Positions 56,257 through 64,000 of a DNA stretch of 64,000 nucleotides are shown one piece after another (position 1 is the first letter of the stretch; each line of letters opens with the position of its first letter). Position numbers and translations under genes: made by a program. The notes below the pieces were generated by a model. That model was not told the origin of the DNA and did not search any database. It worked only from the letters and a program-made list of their open reading frames with translations. The DNA comes from Roseomonas populi (lineage in GTDB: Bacteria; Pseudomonadota; Alphaproteobacteria; Acetobacterales; Acetobacteraceae): NCBI RefSeq assembly GCF_024594815.1, contig NZ_JANJOU010000028.1, positions 1 through 64,000 of the forward strand, given 5' to 3'.

Positions 56257-56865
56257 TCAGCGGCGGCCCGGCGGCCCGGCCATCAGGATCAGCCCGGCCT
56301 CCGCGATGCCGCGCGCGTCCGGCGCCGTGGTGGCCAGGAGGGTGAAGCGCACCGGCCGCGCCGGGCCGCTCTCGGCACCCGTTCCCGGCTCGGACCAGTA
56401 GCTCGTGGCGAGGGGGGAGAACCCGTCCGCCACCCCGGCCTCCGTCATGCCCTCCGCCGCCGCGCGCGCGGTGACGCGGCCCAGGAAGCCCTTCGCGGGC
56501 ACGCCGAGCAGCCCGGGCGCCCCGACCTGTCCGGCCGCGAAGTCGGAGCCGACGTAGCAGTGCCGGCCGTTCTCGTCCTCGCCCCAGCTCGCGACGTAGC
56601 GCGGGGAGAGGAGCTGGACCGCCCTCTCGCGGTCCGGCATGCGCAGGGGAAGGCCACGGATCGCCTCCGCCGTTGCCGGCCCTGTCGGCAGGCCGCCGAA
56701 GGGCGTCCGGCCCGCGCGGACGTAGCCGAGACAGTCCTCGAAGATGATCCGCATGACCAGCGGCTCGTTCTTCTCCAGTTCCGCGGCGCCGGCCAACAAC
56801 GCGGGGAGGAGAAGCCACAAGACGGCCAGGAGCGCCCCCGTTCGCGCCACTGCCATGGTTCTCAT
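56257..56865 (-). CDS. Secreted hypothetical protein
   Basis: 202 residues: signal peptide (RTGALLAVLWLLLPALLAGA), then a compact domain with CLGYVRAGRTPFGGLPTGPA and GRHCYVGSDFAAGQVGAPGL, containing two Cys that likely pair. ATG 56865 overlaps the stop of the upstream MFS-like gene (ATGA) and is preceded by GGAGAG. Not recognised. The tail ends in APDARGIAEAGLILMAGP. Confidence 0.75.
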   Translation of the reverse strand: MRTMAVARTGALLAVLWLLLPALLAGAAELEKNEPLVMRIIFEDCLGYVRAGRTPFGGLPTGPATAEAIRGLPLRMPDRERAVQLLSPRYVASWGEDENGRHCYVGSDFAAGQVGAPGLLGVPAKGFLGRVTARAAAEGMTEAGVADGFSPLATSYWSEPGTGAESGPARPVRFTLLATTAPDARGIAEAGLILMAGPPGRR

Positions 56866-58475
56866 CTCTCCAGCCACGGGTAGCGGACGCGCGCCTCCCG
56901 CTCGGCCGTCTCCGCGTCGACGAAGTAGGACGCCTCCTCCGGCAGGGCGAGCCATCCCCGGGCGAGGGGCTGGCCCTCGTGGAAGGTTTCGAAGAACTCC
57001 TCCACGCGCAGGGCGTACAGGCCGTCCCGGCCGACGACGCGGACCCGCCGCGCCCCGTCGGGCGCCTCCAGCACCCTCTCTGTCATCTCCTCCGCGGGAT
57101 CCGCCCCGCCCCGGCGGGATGGTTGTACCTCTGCCGCCCCCATTGCCTCGGGGCTGGGGCCGCCGGCGCTTAGCGGGGCTGCCAGCAGCGCGGCCACCGC
57201 CGCCAGCCCCAGCCCGAGGGACATCGAGCCCACCGGCCCGCCCTGCCCCGTGGCGCCGAGCCAGAACAGGGGCAGAAGCAGGGAGACAAAGGGCGCCAGC
57301 AGCCCGCCCAGAGCGCCCGCGGCGATGAGGAGCCCCGCCGCGGCCGCTCCTCGCCCGGCCGGCGCGCTCCCGACCAGCGCCAGGGCGTTCCCGGCCTCGA
57401 ACAGCCCGCGCCCGAGACCGACGACCAGCATGCTTGCCAGCGCCGCGGGCGCCCCGGCCACGGGCACCACCAGGGCTGCCGCTCCGAGGGCCAGCAGCAG
57501 CGCCCCGACGGGCGCCGGCCGGCGCGCCACGCCCCACCCACCCGCGAGAGCGCCGAGCGCCGCGCCCAGGGCGGCGGCGAGGAGAGGAAATTGCAACCAC
57601 ACCGGCGGCAGGCTCCAGGCCGACATCAGCTGAGGGATGGCCGCCGTGTTCACGGCCGTTACCGCCAGCCCGCCGAGCAGCGCCGCCCCCGCCGCTGCCC
57701 CCGCGCCCGGCCGCGCCAGCAGGTTCAGGGGCAGCAGGGCCGCCGCCCGCCGCGCCTGCCATGCCCAGAGCGCGGCGAGGAGCACGCCGACGACCAGCAG
57801 CACGAGGCCGCGCCAGGGCCGGAAGGGCGCGGTGTAGAGGGCCGCGAGCAGGACACTGAGGCAGAGGAGGTTCAGCAGCGTGCCGAGGGCGTCGAAGGGG
57901 TGCCGCGCCGGGTCCTCCGGCAGCGCCTTCAGTCCCAGCCGCAGGGAGGTCAGGGCCAGCACGACCCCCGGGAGGGCCAGCCCGGGGAAACCGAGCGCCC
58001 CCATTCCAAGGCCCGAGAGAATCGGCAGCAGCACCAGGCCCAGCACGCCGGCGGCGACCGCGAGGCCGAAGCCGGGGGCGAGGCGCGTCCCGCCGAAGAC
58101 CGGGCGGACCAGGGCGAGGCCGGCGGCGAGCAACCCGGCCGAGGCCATGCCCTGCACCAGCCGCAGCCCCATCAGCGCCCACAGCTCGAGGGGCAGCGCC
58201 GCGGCGAGCGAGAGCGCGGCGACGAGGACGACCGCGCCGAGGAAGGCGCGGCGCGGCCCGAGGCGCCCGGCCAGCGAGGCCGCCGGCAGGGCCCCCAGGA
58301 GAAGCCCGACCCCGTAGGGCGGCTGGAGCAGGGCGATCATCATCACCGGCAAGGCCAGCCGCTGCATGTGCAGGGGCTGCAGCAGGTTGAAGACCGTGCC
58401 CGGCAGCGCCGCCAGCGCCAGGCCTAGCAGCAGCGCCAGCGGCGCCTGCCAGCGCCCGGCCCCCGTTCCCGTCAT
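56862..58475 (-). CDS. MFS-type transporter with soluble C-terminal extension
   Basis: 537 residues from ATG 58475 (ATG 58499 also in frame). About 14 hydrophobic segments form an MFS-like membrane part, with motif A-like LAGRLGPRRAFLGAVVLVAA. The last 90 residues are hydrophilic (TERVLEAPDGARRVRVVGRD, YALRVEEFFETF, AETAEREARVRYPWLER) and look like a small separate domain on the cytoplasmic side; I do not know a match. Coupled to a secreted protein gene by ATGA. Substrate unknown. Confidence 0.75.
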   Translation of the reverse strand: MTGTGAGRWQAPLALLLGLALAALPGTVFNLLQPLHMQRLALPVMMIALLQPPYGVGLLLGALPAASLAGRLGPRRAFLGAVVLVAALSLAAALPLELWALMGLRLVQGMASAGLLAAGLALVRPVFGGTRLAPGFGLAVAAGVLGLVLLPILSGLGMGALGFPGLALPGVVLALTSLRLGLKALPEDPARHPFDALGTLLNLLCLSVLLAALYTAPFRPWRGLVLLVVGVLLAALWAWQARRAAALLPLNLLARPGAGAAAGAALLGGLAVTAVNTAAIPQLMSAWSLPPVWLQFPLLAAALGAALGALAGGWGVARRPAPVGALLLALGAAALVVPVAGAPAALASMLVVGLGRGLFEAGNALALVGSAPAGRGAAAAGLLIAAGALGGLLAPFVSLLLPLFWLGATGQGGPVGSMSLGLGLAAVAALLAAPLSAGGPSPEAMGAAEVQPSRRGGADPAEEMTERVLEAPDGARRVRVVGRDGLYALRVEEFFETFHEGQPLARGWLALPEEASYFVDAETAEREARVRYPWLER

Positions 58476-58549
58476 CCGCCGATCCCTACCTATTGCCATC
58501 CGCAGCGTTCGCCGCGGAGGAGGTCCGCATCCCCGTTCCCCAGCACGCG

Positions 58550-59131
58550 CTAAGGGGCCGCGTCGTCGTGGCCCAGCACCCCGGCTGCCCAGTCCCGCAC
58601 CGCCGCCGCGTCAGGCTCGGTCAGGTCGCGGCGCGGCAGCATCACCGGGCGCGCCGCTCCGAAGCGGAGGATGAGGTAGCCCGGCGGCTCCTCGATCCCC
58701 GTCAGCAGCGCGGCGTCGTAGGAAGCTTCCCATGTCGCGCCCCGGATGGTGGCGCGATCGGGCCCGAGGGTGACGGAGACCGGGCCGACCAGGGGCTCCC
58801 GCCCTTCCTCCGAGCGCATCTCCAGCATCGTCCGCAGCCCCAGCCGCTCCGTCCACCGGGACAGCAGTGCGAGCAGCAGGGCCGCGCCCAGGATCGCAGC
58901 GGCCACGACGGCATCGTCCCAGGCGGGCGGGCGCAGCAGCGGCGTGGGATCGTGCGGATTCACGGCGGCCCAGCTCGCCACGCGCCCCGCCATCGGCGCC
59001 GAGAGGGCGAGGAGCGCCCCCCCGGCGACGAGCTGCGAGCCGCCGATCCCGAAGGGAAGCCCGCGCCGGTTCTGCGCGACGAGGAGCCAGGCTTGGTCCT
59101 CCGCGTGCCAGTTGATGGAGAGCGCGATCAC
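58550..59131 (-). CDS. Two-TM membrane protein, YcxB-like outline
   Basis: 193 residues from a GTG at 59131 overlapping the upstream stop. Two transmembrane segments (LVAGGALLALSAPMAGRVAS; AVVAAAILGAALLLALLSRW), then a cytoplasmic beta domain (VSVTLGPDRATIRGATWEAS then DAALLTGIEEPPGYLILRFG and MLPRRDL). The TM pair plus the VxLGxxxxxxRG domain resembles YcxB-type proteins. Its neighbour upstream (59128-59808) shares the same domain order and closing motif, so the two are paralogues. Function unknown. Confidence 0.7.
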   Translation of the reverse strand: MIALSINWHAEDQAWLLVAQNRRGLPFGIGGSQLVAGGALLALSAPMAGRVASWAAVNPHDPTPLLRPPAWDDAVVAAAILGAALLLALLSRWTERLGLRTMLEMRSEEGREPLVGPVSVTLGPDRATIRGATWEASYDAALLTGIEEPPGYLILRFGAARPVMLPRRDLTEPDAAAVRDWAAGVLGHDDAAP

Positions 59132-59808
59132 GCCCGCCCCTCCCGCGCGTGGCGCCGCACCCAGTCCCGCACCGCCTCCTGCTGCTCCGGCGCCAGGTCG
59201 CGCCGGGGCAGGACGACGACGGAGACGAGGCCGAAGCGCAGCATCATGTGATCCCGGTCCTCCACAAGCCCGCGCAGCAGGGCCACGTCGAAGCGCCGCG
59301 CGGCCCGCGGGCCCGTCCAGTGCAGCGCGCGCGTGCCCAGTACCACCCGCGCCGGGCCGCCTCCATCGGGTGGGACGCCGTCCGGCCCGGGCCGAAGTAC
59401 GCGCCTGGCATGGGCCACCGAGGCCCATCGCCGCACCAGCGGCAGGAGGTAGGCCCCGGCGAGCCAGCCCAACCCCGCGAAGGCGGCGATGGCGGCGAGG
59501 ATCGCCAGCAACGGCAGCCCCTCCGGCACGGGCGACTTCCAGCCGCTGCCGGAGGCGAGCACGGCGGTGACGGCCGTCAGCATCACCAGCCCGCCGAGAG
59601 CGGCGCTGCCCAGCCCGCCGCGCGGGGTCATGGCCGCGACGGCCAGGCGGCTGGCGGCCACCTCGTCCTCCGTGTCCACGCGCACGACCAGGACCGGTCC
59701 CCTGTCCGGGGCGGGCGACGTCCAGAGGCCGGCCGGGCGCGCGGACGGGGGCGTGACCGGGCGCTCCCAGGGGCGCCGGGGCGGGGTGCCGGATGAGACC
59801 TCGTTCAT
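59128..59808 (-). CDS. Two-TM membrane protein, paralogue of the next gene
   Basis: 226 residues. Pro/Arg-rich start, short beta segment (GPVLVVRVDTEDEVAASRLA), two transmembrane helices (LGGLVMLTAVTAVLASGSG; LPLLAILAAIAAFAGLGWLA), and a C-terminal domain ending FDVALLRGLVEDRDHMMLRF, VVVLPRRDLAPEQQEAVRDW. This mirrors the following gene (LTGIEEPPGYLILRFG, MLPRRDLTEPDAAAVRDW). The stop overlaps the next GTG by 4 bp. A tandem duplication that kept both copies. Confidence 0.72.
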   Translation of the reverse strand: MNEVSSGTPPRRPWERPVTPPSARPAGLWTSPAPDRGPVLVVRVDTEDEVAASRLAVAAMTPRGGLGSAALGGLVMLTAVTAVLASGSGWKSPVPEGLPLLAILAAIAAFAGLGWLAGAYLLPLVRRWASVAHARRVLRPGPDGVPPDGGGPARVVLGTRALHWTGPRAARRFDVALLRGLVEDRDHMMLRFGLVSVVVLPRRDLAPEQQEAVRDWVRRHAREGRA

Positions 59809-59904
59809 GCATCCTCCGCGTCCCGAACGCCGGAGAGGGCCGAAGGGCGGCGCCCCTCCCTGGCCGGGCGTTCCGCGCCGCGCAAGGCCGCACGGCCGGG
59901 CCGG

Positions 59905-60321
59905 TCAGCGCAGCGCGATGACGAGCCCGTCCTCGAAAAAGCGGTAGCCGAGGCCAGGGCGCATGAAGGCGACCGCCACGGCGTTGACGTCCCCGCAGCG
60001 CACCCAGCCGGCCACGGTCCCCGGTGTGTCGAGAACCGCGGGAAAGCGCCAGTGGGGGCCGAAGTGGCGGGCAATGGCGCCCCGGTCGCGCGGGCGGATG
60101 TCGTCGTAGCCCACCTCCGCCGCGCAACTCTCACCCAGCGGGTCGGTCAGCCCCTCCCGCCGCAGGGCCAGGTGCCGCACCCCGGTCCGGGCCAGCAGCG
60201 CACGCGGCCCTGGCGGGCCGGAGACGGCGCCGAAGGTCCAGTCCCGCATCCAGAAGGGGTCTTCCGCCGCCCCGGCCGGCGTGGCTGCGAGAAGCGCCAG
60301 GGCAAGGAGGAGGCAACTCAT
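59905..60321 (-). CDS. Small secreted hypothetical protein
   Basis: 138 residues with signal peptide (MSCLLLALALLAATPAGAAE). The mature part contains DPFWMRDWTFGAVSGPPGPR and two Cys (ESCAAEVGYDDIRPRD; GWVRCGDVNAVAVAFM) likely paired. ATG 60321 overlaps the stop of the membrane-protein gene before it. Unknown. Confidence 0.72.
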   Translation of the reverse strand: MSCLLLALALLAATPAGAAEDPFWMRDWTFGAVSGPPGPRALLARTGVRHLALRREGLTDPLGESCAAEVGYDDIRPRDRGAIARHFGPHWRFPAVLDTPGTVAGWVRCGDVNAVAVAFMRPGLGYRFFEDGLVIALR

Positions 60322-61043
60322 GCGAGGAGCCCGAGGAGGTAGGCCAGCAGCAGCAGGAGCGCGCCCAGCGACAGCACAAGGCTCGCGAGGTCCCAGCCGG
60401 AGGAGGCGGGGGAGCGCGCCCCCAGCCCCGCCGCGCGCCGCTCCGCCAACGCGGTCAGGGTGCCCGCCGCGAGGCGTGCCAGGAGCCAGAGCGCGAGGGC
60501 GTTGAGCAGCAGCAGGTCGCCCCCGAGCGGCCGCCAGGCCACGAGGAGGAGAACGAAGGGTGCCGCCTCCCAGTAGCGGTGGGTTCGGAAGGCCACGCCC
60601 GGCACCCCTGCTTCCGCCGCAGCGAAGCCGCGCGCCAGCGCCGCCCGGTGCCGCCATGCGGAAGCGATCCCGACGGCGCTTCCGCCGAGGGCAAGCAGGG
60701 CGGCCAGGAGGCGCGGGTCGCCAAGCAGCGACACCATCCCCCCCGCGCCCTTCAGCCCGAGGGAGGGGGAGAGCAGCGCCTCAAGCCCGCCGCGCAGCCG
60801 GGCCGCGGTGGGTTCCAGGCCAAGAAGGGAGGCGCCCGGCTCCGCCCCGGCCAGCACGACGAAGGGCAGCAGCGCCAGCCCGGCCCAGGACGCCGCCGAG
60901 GCGGCGCGCTGCGGGGCGGCCGCGCCCGGCCCCCCGGCCGCGAGGAAAGCGGCCCGCGCCCCGCGCCGGTCCAGCGGCGGCGCGGCGGGCTCCGGCCCGG
61001 TCCAGCGGCGGCTGTCGATCGGCGGCCCCTGCCCCGTGCTCAC
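60318..61043 (-). CDS. Membrane protein of unknown function
   Basis: 241 residues from a GTG at 61043. Pro/Arg-rich N-terminal segment (45 residues), then about five hydrophobic helices (ASWAGLALLPFVVLAGAEPG; PRLLAALLALGGSAVGIASA; YWEAAPFVLLLVAWRPLGGD; LLLLNALALWLLARLA; DLASLVLSLGALLLLLAYLL). Start of a minus-strand run that may continue to 56257. No family recognised. Confidence 0.68.
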   Translation of the reverse strand: MSTGQGPPIDSRRWTGPEPAAPPLDRRGARAAFLAAGGPGAAAPQRAASAASWAGLALLPFVVLAGAEPGASLLGLEPTAARLRGGLEALLSPSLGLKGAGGMVSLLGDPRLLAALLALGGSAVGIASAWRHRAALARGFAAAEAGVPGVAFRTHRYWEAAPFVLLLVAWRPLGGDLLLLNALALWLLARLAAGTLTALAERRAAGLGARSPASSGWDLASLVLSLGALLLLLAYLLGLLA

Positions 61044-61181
61044 GTTCTCGTCCGGCCCCCCGCCCCGGCCCGAACTTAGGGGACGGGCGGGCCAGGGCCT
61101 AGCTCACACTCCCCTCGCCCGCCGATCCGGGCCGCCGGCCGGGGTTGCCGCCCCCCTGCCCCGAGTTCACCATGGCCAGGC

Positions 61182-61949
61182 ATGGCCGAGATCACCTGGC
61201 GCGCGGCGGAGCCGGAGGCGTTGGCCTCGCGCGTGGACTTCACCATCGACCTCCGCACCGGGCGGCTCCGCACGGACCCGCTGGACCGCATCGCGAGCCT
61301 TTTCATCGGTCTAGCCCAGTACCAGGCAGCGCGTTACGTCGAGCACCGCCCCGTGCACGACCTCCTGACTGAGGGCGCGACGCCGCTGCAGGACGGGATC
61401 GCCGCGTTGCTCGCCGCCGATCCCTGGCTGCGCGAGATGGGCCTCTCCGTCGTCACCGTTCGCATTGCCGGGCTGAGCCCGAGCGCGGAGCTGGCCCGCG
61501 CCCTCGAGACACCGACCTTCGAGCGCGCGCTGATGGCCCCCTCGGACTGGCGCCACGACGGTCGGCCGGTGGTGGCGCTGATCTTGCGCTACGGTGCGGC
61601 CGCGCAGTCGGTGATCCCGCTCACCCTCGACGGGGCGGAGCAGCCGCGACAGCCGGAAGAACGGCTCGCCGCGGCGATGAAGTGGGGATCGGCCCCGGAA
61701 GGCCGGACCCTCATCATGGCCCAGCAGCGTCTCGGCGCCGCCCGGCTGCAACCGGATTGCCTGGGCTGGAACGGCAACGCGCTCGTCCCGCGGCCCGAGC
61801 CGCCGCTATGGGATGTAGTCGCCTCGCGACAGTCCCGCCGCCCCGCCCGGCTCCTTGAGCAGCCTCATTCCCGTCAACACCTGCCGCGACTGTTACGGAG
61901 GCGCCGCAGTGTCTCTCGCCGACAGGTTTCCCCGCTGAGGATTGGCTGA
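61182..61949 (+). CDS. SPFH/band-7-like protein, truncated or chimeric
   Basis: 255 residues. Residues 1-110 match the middle of SPFH-domain proteins (ARRVDFSIDLRTGR-like ASRVDFTIDLRTGRLRTDPL; LREMGLSVVTVRIAGLSPSA then ELARALETPTFERAL). The family's first 70-80 residues (membrane anchor and first strands) are absent, and instead of the coiled-coil tail the sequence turns into unrelated protein (DGRPVVALILRYGAAAQSVI, then an Arg/Ser-rich end). No strong ribosome site before ATG 61182. Probably a hybrid remnant; it could still be translated. SPFH proteins organise membrane microdomains, but this lacks the anchor. Confidence 0.5.
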   Translation: MAEITWRAAEPEALASRVDFTIDLRTGRLRTDPLDRIASLFIGLAQYQAARYVEHRPVHDLLTEGATPLQDGIAALLAADPWLREMGLSVVTVRIAGLSPSAELARALETPTFERALMAPSDWRHDGRPVVALILRYGAAAQSVIPLTLDGAEQPRQPEERLAAAMKWGSAPEGRTLIMAQQRLGAARLQPDCLGWNGNALVPRPEPPLWDVVASRQSRRPARLLEQPHSRQHLPRLLRRRRSVSRRQVSPLRIG

Positions 61950-61973
61950 GCAGGCCTGTCCCGGAGGGCACGG

Positions 61974-62744
61974 TCACACATTGAGGCGAGGCTGCTCAGG
62001 CGCGCCCGATCCGCCGCCGCGGCGCGCCATTTCCCTCCTTGCCGTGAAGAGCATGTCCGGGTTCCGCCGGAACGCCCTGTCCAGCACGCGCGCGAGCTGC
62101 GCCTCGTACAGCTCGTCCCAGCGCCGCCCCTGGAGGGGGCCACTCGGTACGCGCACCAGCAACGCCGGCTCCGCCGACCAGGCCAGCAGCCGGTCCAGCT
62201 TCACCAGGGCCAGCATGTCGCGCAGGTGATGCGCCGTCACGTAGGCGTCAGGCCCGGCCCGGTGGGCGGGCAGACCCGTCGCGCGGTCCAGCCCCGCCGG
62301 GCGGCGCCAGTAGCGCAGGCCCTGGTTGGAGTGGGTGGGGGCGTCCGGCCAGACCCGCAAGGCGCATTTCCACGTGCAGATCCAGTGCGCCCGCCCGCTC
62401 AGGGCCGGCATGCACCAGCGCTGCTCGAACGCCGCGCGGTGCGCCGCGAGCGCGAGCGTGTGCCCGCCGCTCAGGATCACCGGCGCCACCTCGGCCCAGG
62501 GCCGCGCCTCCGCCACGTCCTCGTCCACGATGTGGTGGATGGCCGAGGTGACGGCGGAGATGGGGAAATCCGGGCGCACGAGCCGCGACCCCGGGCCGCC
62601 ATCCAGGTCCCAGCTGCCGTCGGCTTCCTGCGCCAGATCCTGCCAGCCGATCTCCACCACACCGCCATTGGCGAAACTGTCCCCGGTCGTCTCGAGGTCG
62701 ATGACGCGCAGCCGTGCTGCCAGCGGCGTGGAACTCTCCATCAT
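61974..62744 (-). CDS. DEDD-family 3'-5' exonuclease
   Basis: 256 residues of the DnaQ/exodeoxyribonuclease X type. Motif I RLRVIDLETTGDSF (Asp, Glu near residue 15), the HHIVDEDVAEARPWAEV segment, motif II-like ALAAHRAAFEQRW and motif III-like LPAHRAGPDAYVTAHHLRDM with the His and Asp. The C-terminal 60 residues match the small extra domain of exodeoxyribonuclease X-like proteins (VPSGPLQGRRWDELYEAQLA). DNA repair or nucleotide salvage role. Start MMES at 62744, with a 113-bp gap to the divergent antiporter. Confidence 0.85.
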   Translation of the reverse strand: MMESSTPLAARLRVIDLETTGDSFANGGVVEIGWQDLAQEADGSWDLDGGPGSRLVRPDFPISAVTSAIHHIVDEDVAEARPWAEVAPVILSGGHTLALAAHRAAFEQRWCMPALSGRAHWICTWKCALRVWPDAPTHSNQGLRYWRRPAGLDRATGLPAHRAGPDAYVTAHHLRDMLALVKLDRLLAWSAEPALLVRVPSGPLQGRRWDELYEAQLARVLDRAFRRNPDMLFTARREMARRGGGSGAPEQPRLNV

Positions 62745-62857
62745 GGCTCTCCTAACCGACGATGGGGCTCAGGGCTCGACCCGGAACTTGCGGCGTCTGG
62801 TCCGGCGTAACTGAGGTCGCCCCGCGCACGTTCCGTCCGCATACAGGGGCGAGGGAC

Positions 62858-64000
62858 ATGGGATCTGTCGAGTTCGTGGCCCTCCTCCTCGCGGGGATCG
62901 GTCCATTGCTGGCCCTATCGCATCTGCTCGGCGTTCCGGCGACGGTGGTCCTGTTCGGCACCGGCCTCGCCATCGGCTTCCTACCCGGCGACGCGCCGGT
63001 GAAGGTGGATCCGGACCTCGCGATCTGGCTCTTCCTGCCTCCGGTCATCTACGCCTCTGCGGTCCGGATCACGCCGCACCTGCTGCGGCACGCGCTGCTG
63101 CCGGGAGTGGCCGTCGGGGGCGGACTCGCGCTTGCCACCGTGCTGGGCGTCGCGGCGGCCGTGCACTTCCTCCTCCTACCGGGCCTTCCGGCGGCTGCCG
63201 CGCTGGTGCTCGGCGTCGTTGCGGCGCTCTTCGACACGCGCCTGTTCCAGGAGGTGAAGGGTGTCCCGCGCGTGCCCCGCGCCCTGGCCGACGCGCTGAA
63301 GGCGCGCGAGATGGCCTCCCGCGTCGTGGCGCTCACCGTACTCGCCATCATCGCCTCTTCCGTCCGGGAGGGCACGCCGCCCGGGATCGGGGAAGGGGCG
63401 CTGCACGTCGCCTGGGCCCTGCTCGGCGGCTCCGCCGCTGGCCTGGGGATCGGCCGCACTGTCCTTTGGCTACGCGACCGGGCAGGGCCGGCGCCGGTCG
63501 AGATCGCGGTCTCCCTCGCCACCCCTTATCTCGGTGCGCTCGCGGCCCGGAGCCTCGGCCTCTCGCTCGCGGTGACTGTCATCGCCGCGGCGCTGACCGT
63601 CTCCGCCGCGCGGGTGGACACCCGGACCGGGGAGGCCCGCTCCTCCGCAGAGGCCCGGATCTCCGCCATGGCGTTCTGGGAAGAGGCGAGCCTGCTCGTC
63701 TCCTCGATCCTGTTCCTTCTGGCGGGGCTGGCGGTGCCGGACGCGCTTGGCGACCTCGGGGGCTGGTCGCCGGCCACTGCCGTCGCGGCGGCCGCGGGCA
63801 TCCTCCTCCTCGTTCTTCTCCTCTCCTGGCTCGGCTCAGCCGTCTCGACGCGCCTGCCGCCCGTGCGCGAGGCGCTGGCCGGGGAGGACACGGCCGGGCG
63901 CGCTGCCGCGGCGGGCGTGATGGCCTGGGCCTCCACCCGCTCCGTCCTCGGCCTCGTCGTCGTGCTCTCGGTGCCCGCGTCCTGGCCGGACGGGACACCC
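62858..64000 (+). CDS. Na+/H+ antiporter, CPA1-like, 3' end beyond window
   Basis: Open frame to the window edge (381 residues seen). Ribosome site GGGGCGAGGGAC before ATG 62858. Transmembrane helices begin VEFVALLLAGIGPLLALSHL; WLFLPPVIYASAVRITPHLL is the helix that carries the LPPxxxxxA motif, and VLGVVAALFDTRLFQEVKGV replaces the usual ATDPVA helix (an Asp remains). Later MAFWEEASLLVSSILFLLAG and RAAAAGVMAWASTRSVLGLV fit CPA1 (GxRG-like) helices. Exchanges Na+ for H+ for pH or salt balance. The divergent exonuclease shares the promoter gap. Confidence 0.83.
   Translation, partial: MGSVEFVALLLAGIGPLLALSHLLGVPATVVLFGTGLAIGFLPGDAPVKVDPDLAIWLFLPPVIYASAVRITPHLLRHALLPGVAVGGGLALATVLGVAAAVHFLLLPGLPAAAALVLGVVAALFDTRLFQEVKGVPRVPRALADALKAREMASRVVALTVLAIIASSVREGTPPGIGEGALHVAWALLGGSAAGLGIGRTVLWLRDRAGPAPVEIAVSLATPYLGALAARSLGLSLAVTVIAAALTVSAARVDTRTGEARSSAEARISAMAFWEEASLLVSSILFLLAGLAVPDALGDLGGWSPATAVAAAAGILLLVLLLSWLGSAVSTRLPPVREALAGEDTAGRAAAAGVMAWASTRSVLGLVVVLSVPASWPDGTP

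Noticed and set aside
58550-60127. One 525-codon open frame as a single large protein
   Set aside because: The 5' two thirds read as Arg/Gly-rich noise opposite real overlapping genes in another frame; only the last 193 codons, after the GTG at 59131, have protein character.

Overview
This 64 kb window is very GC-rich DNA (roughly 70 percent by eye) from an alphaproteobacterium. An Acetobacteraceae member such as Roseomonas or a relative is my best guess, and Methylobacterium is an alternative. The basis is a LOV histidine kinase, a DUF6894 protein, a DUF3182 remnant, a trifunctional Ser/Thr kinase-ATPase-histidine kinase, many IS3/IS6/ISL3/IS110 remnants, and 4-bp ATGA/GTGA gene overlaps throughout. 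The species cannot be fixed from the sequence alone. I saw no rRNA, tRNA or CRISPR array.

Layout. 0.6-7 kb: a tyrosine phosphatase-exonuclease pair, a secreted TPR/Sel1-like protein, and a peptide-type ABC solute-binding protein translationally coupled to an alpha/beta hydrolase and divergent from an XRE regulator. 7.5-9.2 kb: a blue-light (LOV) hybrid histidine kinase. 9.3-18.3 kb: a decayed accessory region with a truncated DUF3182 gene, an IS3 element whose orfB carries a nonsense codon, an RTX protein with a double-glycine-type leader, several tiny genes, and frameshifted remnants of HTH, M41-like peptidase, Fic and ScpA genes.

18.5-36.3 kb is the metabolic core. A TetR regulator with a visible operator controls a FAD monooxygenase of the 2,6-dihydroxypyridine-hydroxylase type. 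A DUF485/ActP-like symporter pair, a cupin, a YcaC-type isochorismatase-fold hydrolase and an EmrA/EmrB-like efflux pair follow. Next comes a three-subunit molybdenum hydroxylase: a triheme cytochrome c, a [2Fe-2S] subunit and a Tat-exported Mo subunit. A UBP-type zinc-finger gene and a cNMP-binding/thioredoxin-reductase-like flavoprotein follow. A second related FAD monooxygenase and an MFS transporter form a divergent operon facing a LysR regulator with a perfect palindrome at its start codon. Together these suggest uptake, hydroxylation and ring oxidation of an N-heteroaromatic or similar aromatic compound. The substrate is inference only.

36.5-38.3 kb holds a frameshifted second copy of the MFS gene run into a decayed sensor kinase. 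38.4-46.3 kb is a signalling block: AraC, a REC-PAS-histidine kinase, an overlapping FixJ/NarL response regulator, and a 1,650-residue trifunctional kinase. 46.4-52.7 kb is an IS-built patch: a dps gene missing its 5' end, ISL3, IS3 and IS110 remnants, an intact katG with atypical composition and its own terminator, and an IS6 transposase abutting a truncated gene.

52.7-61 kb contains compact operons of small secreted and membrane proteins of unknown function, a DUF4153-like membrane protein and an MFS-like protein with a soluble tail. The window ends with an SPFH-like fragment, a DEDD exonuclease and the 5' part of a CPA1-type Na+/H+ antiporter gene running off the edge.
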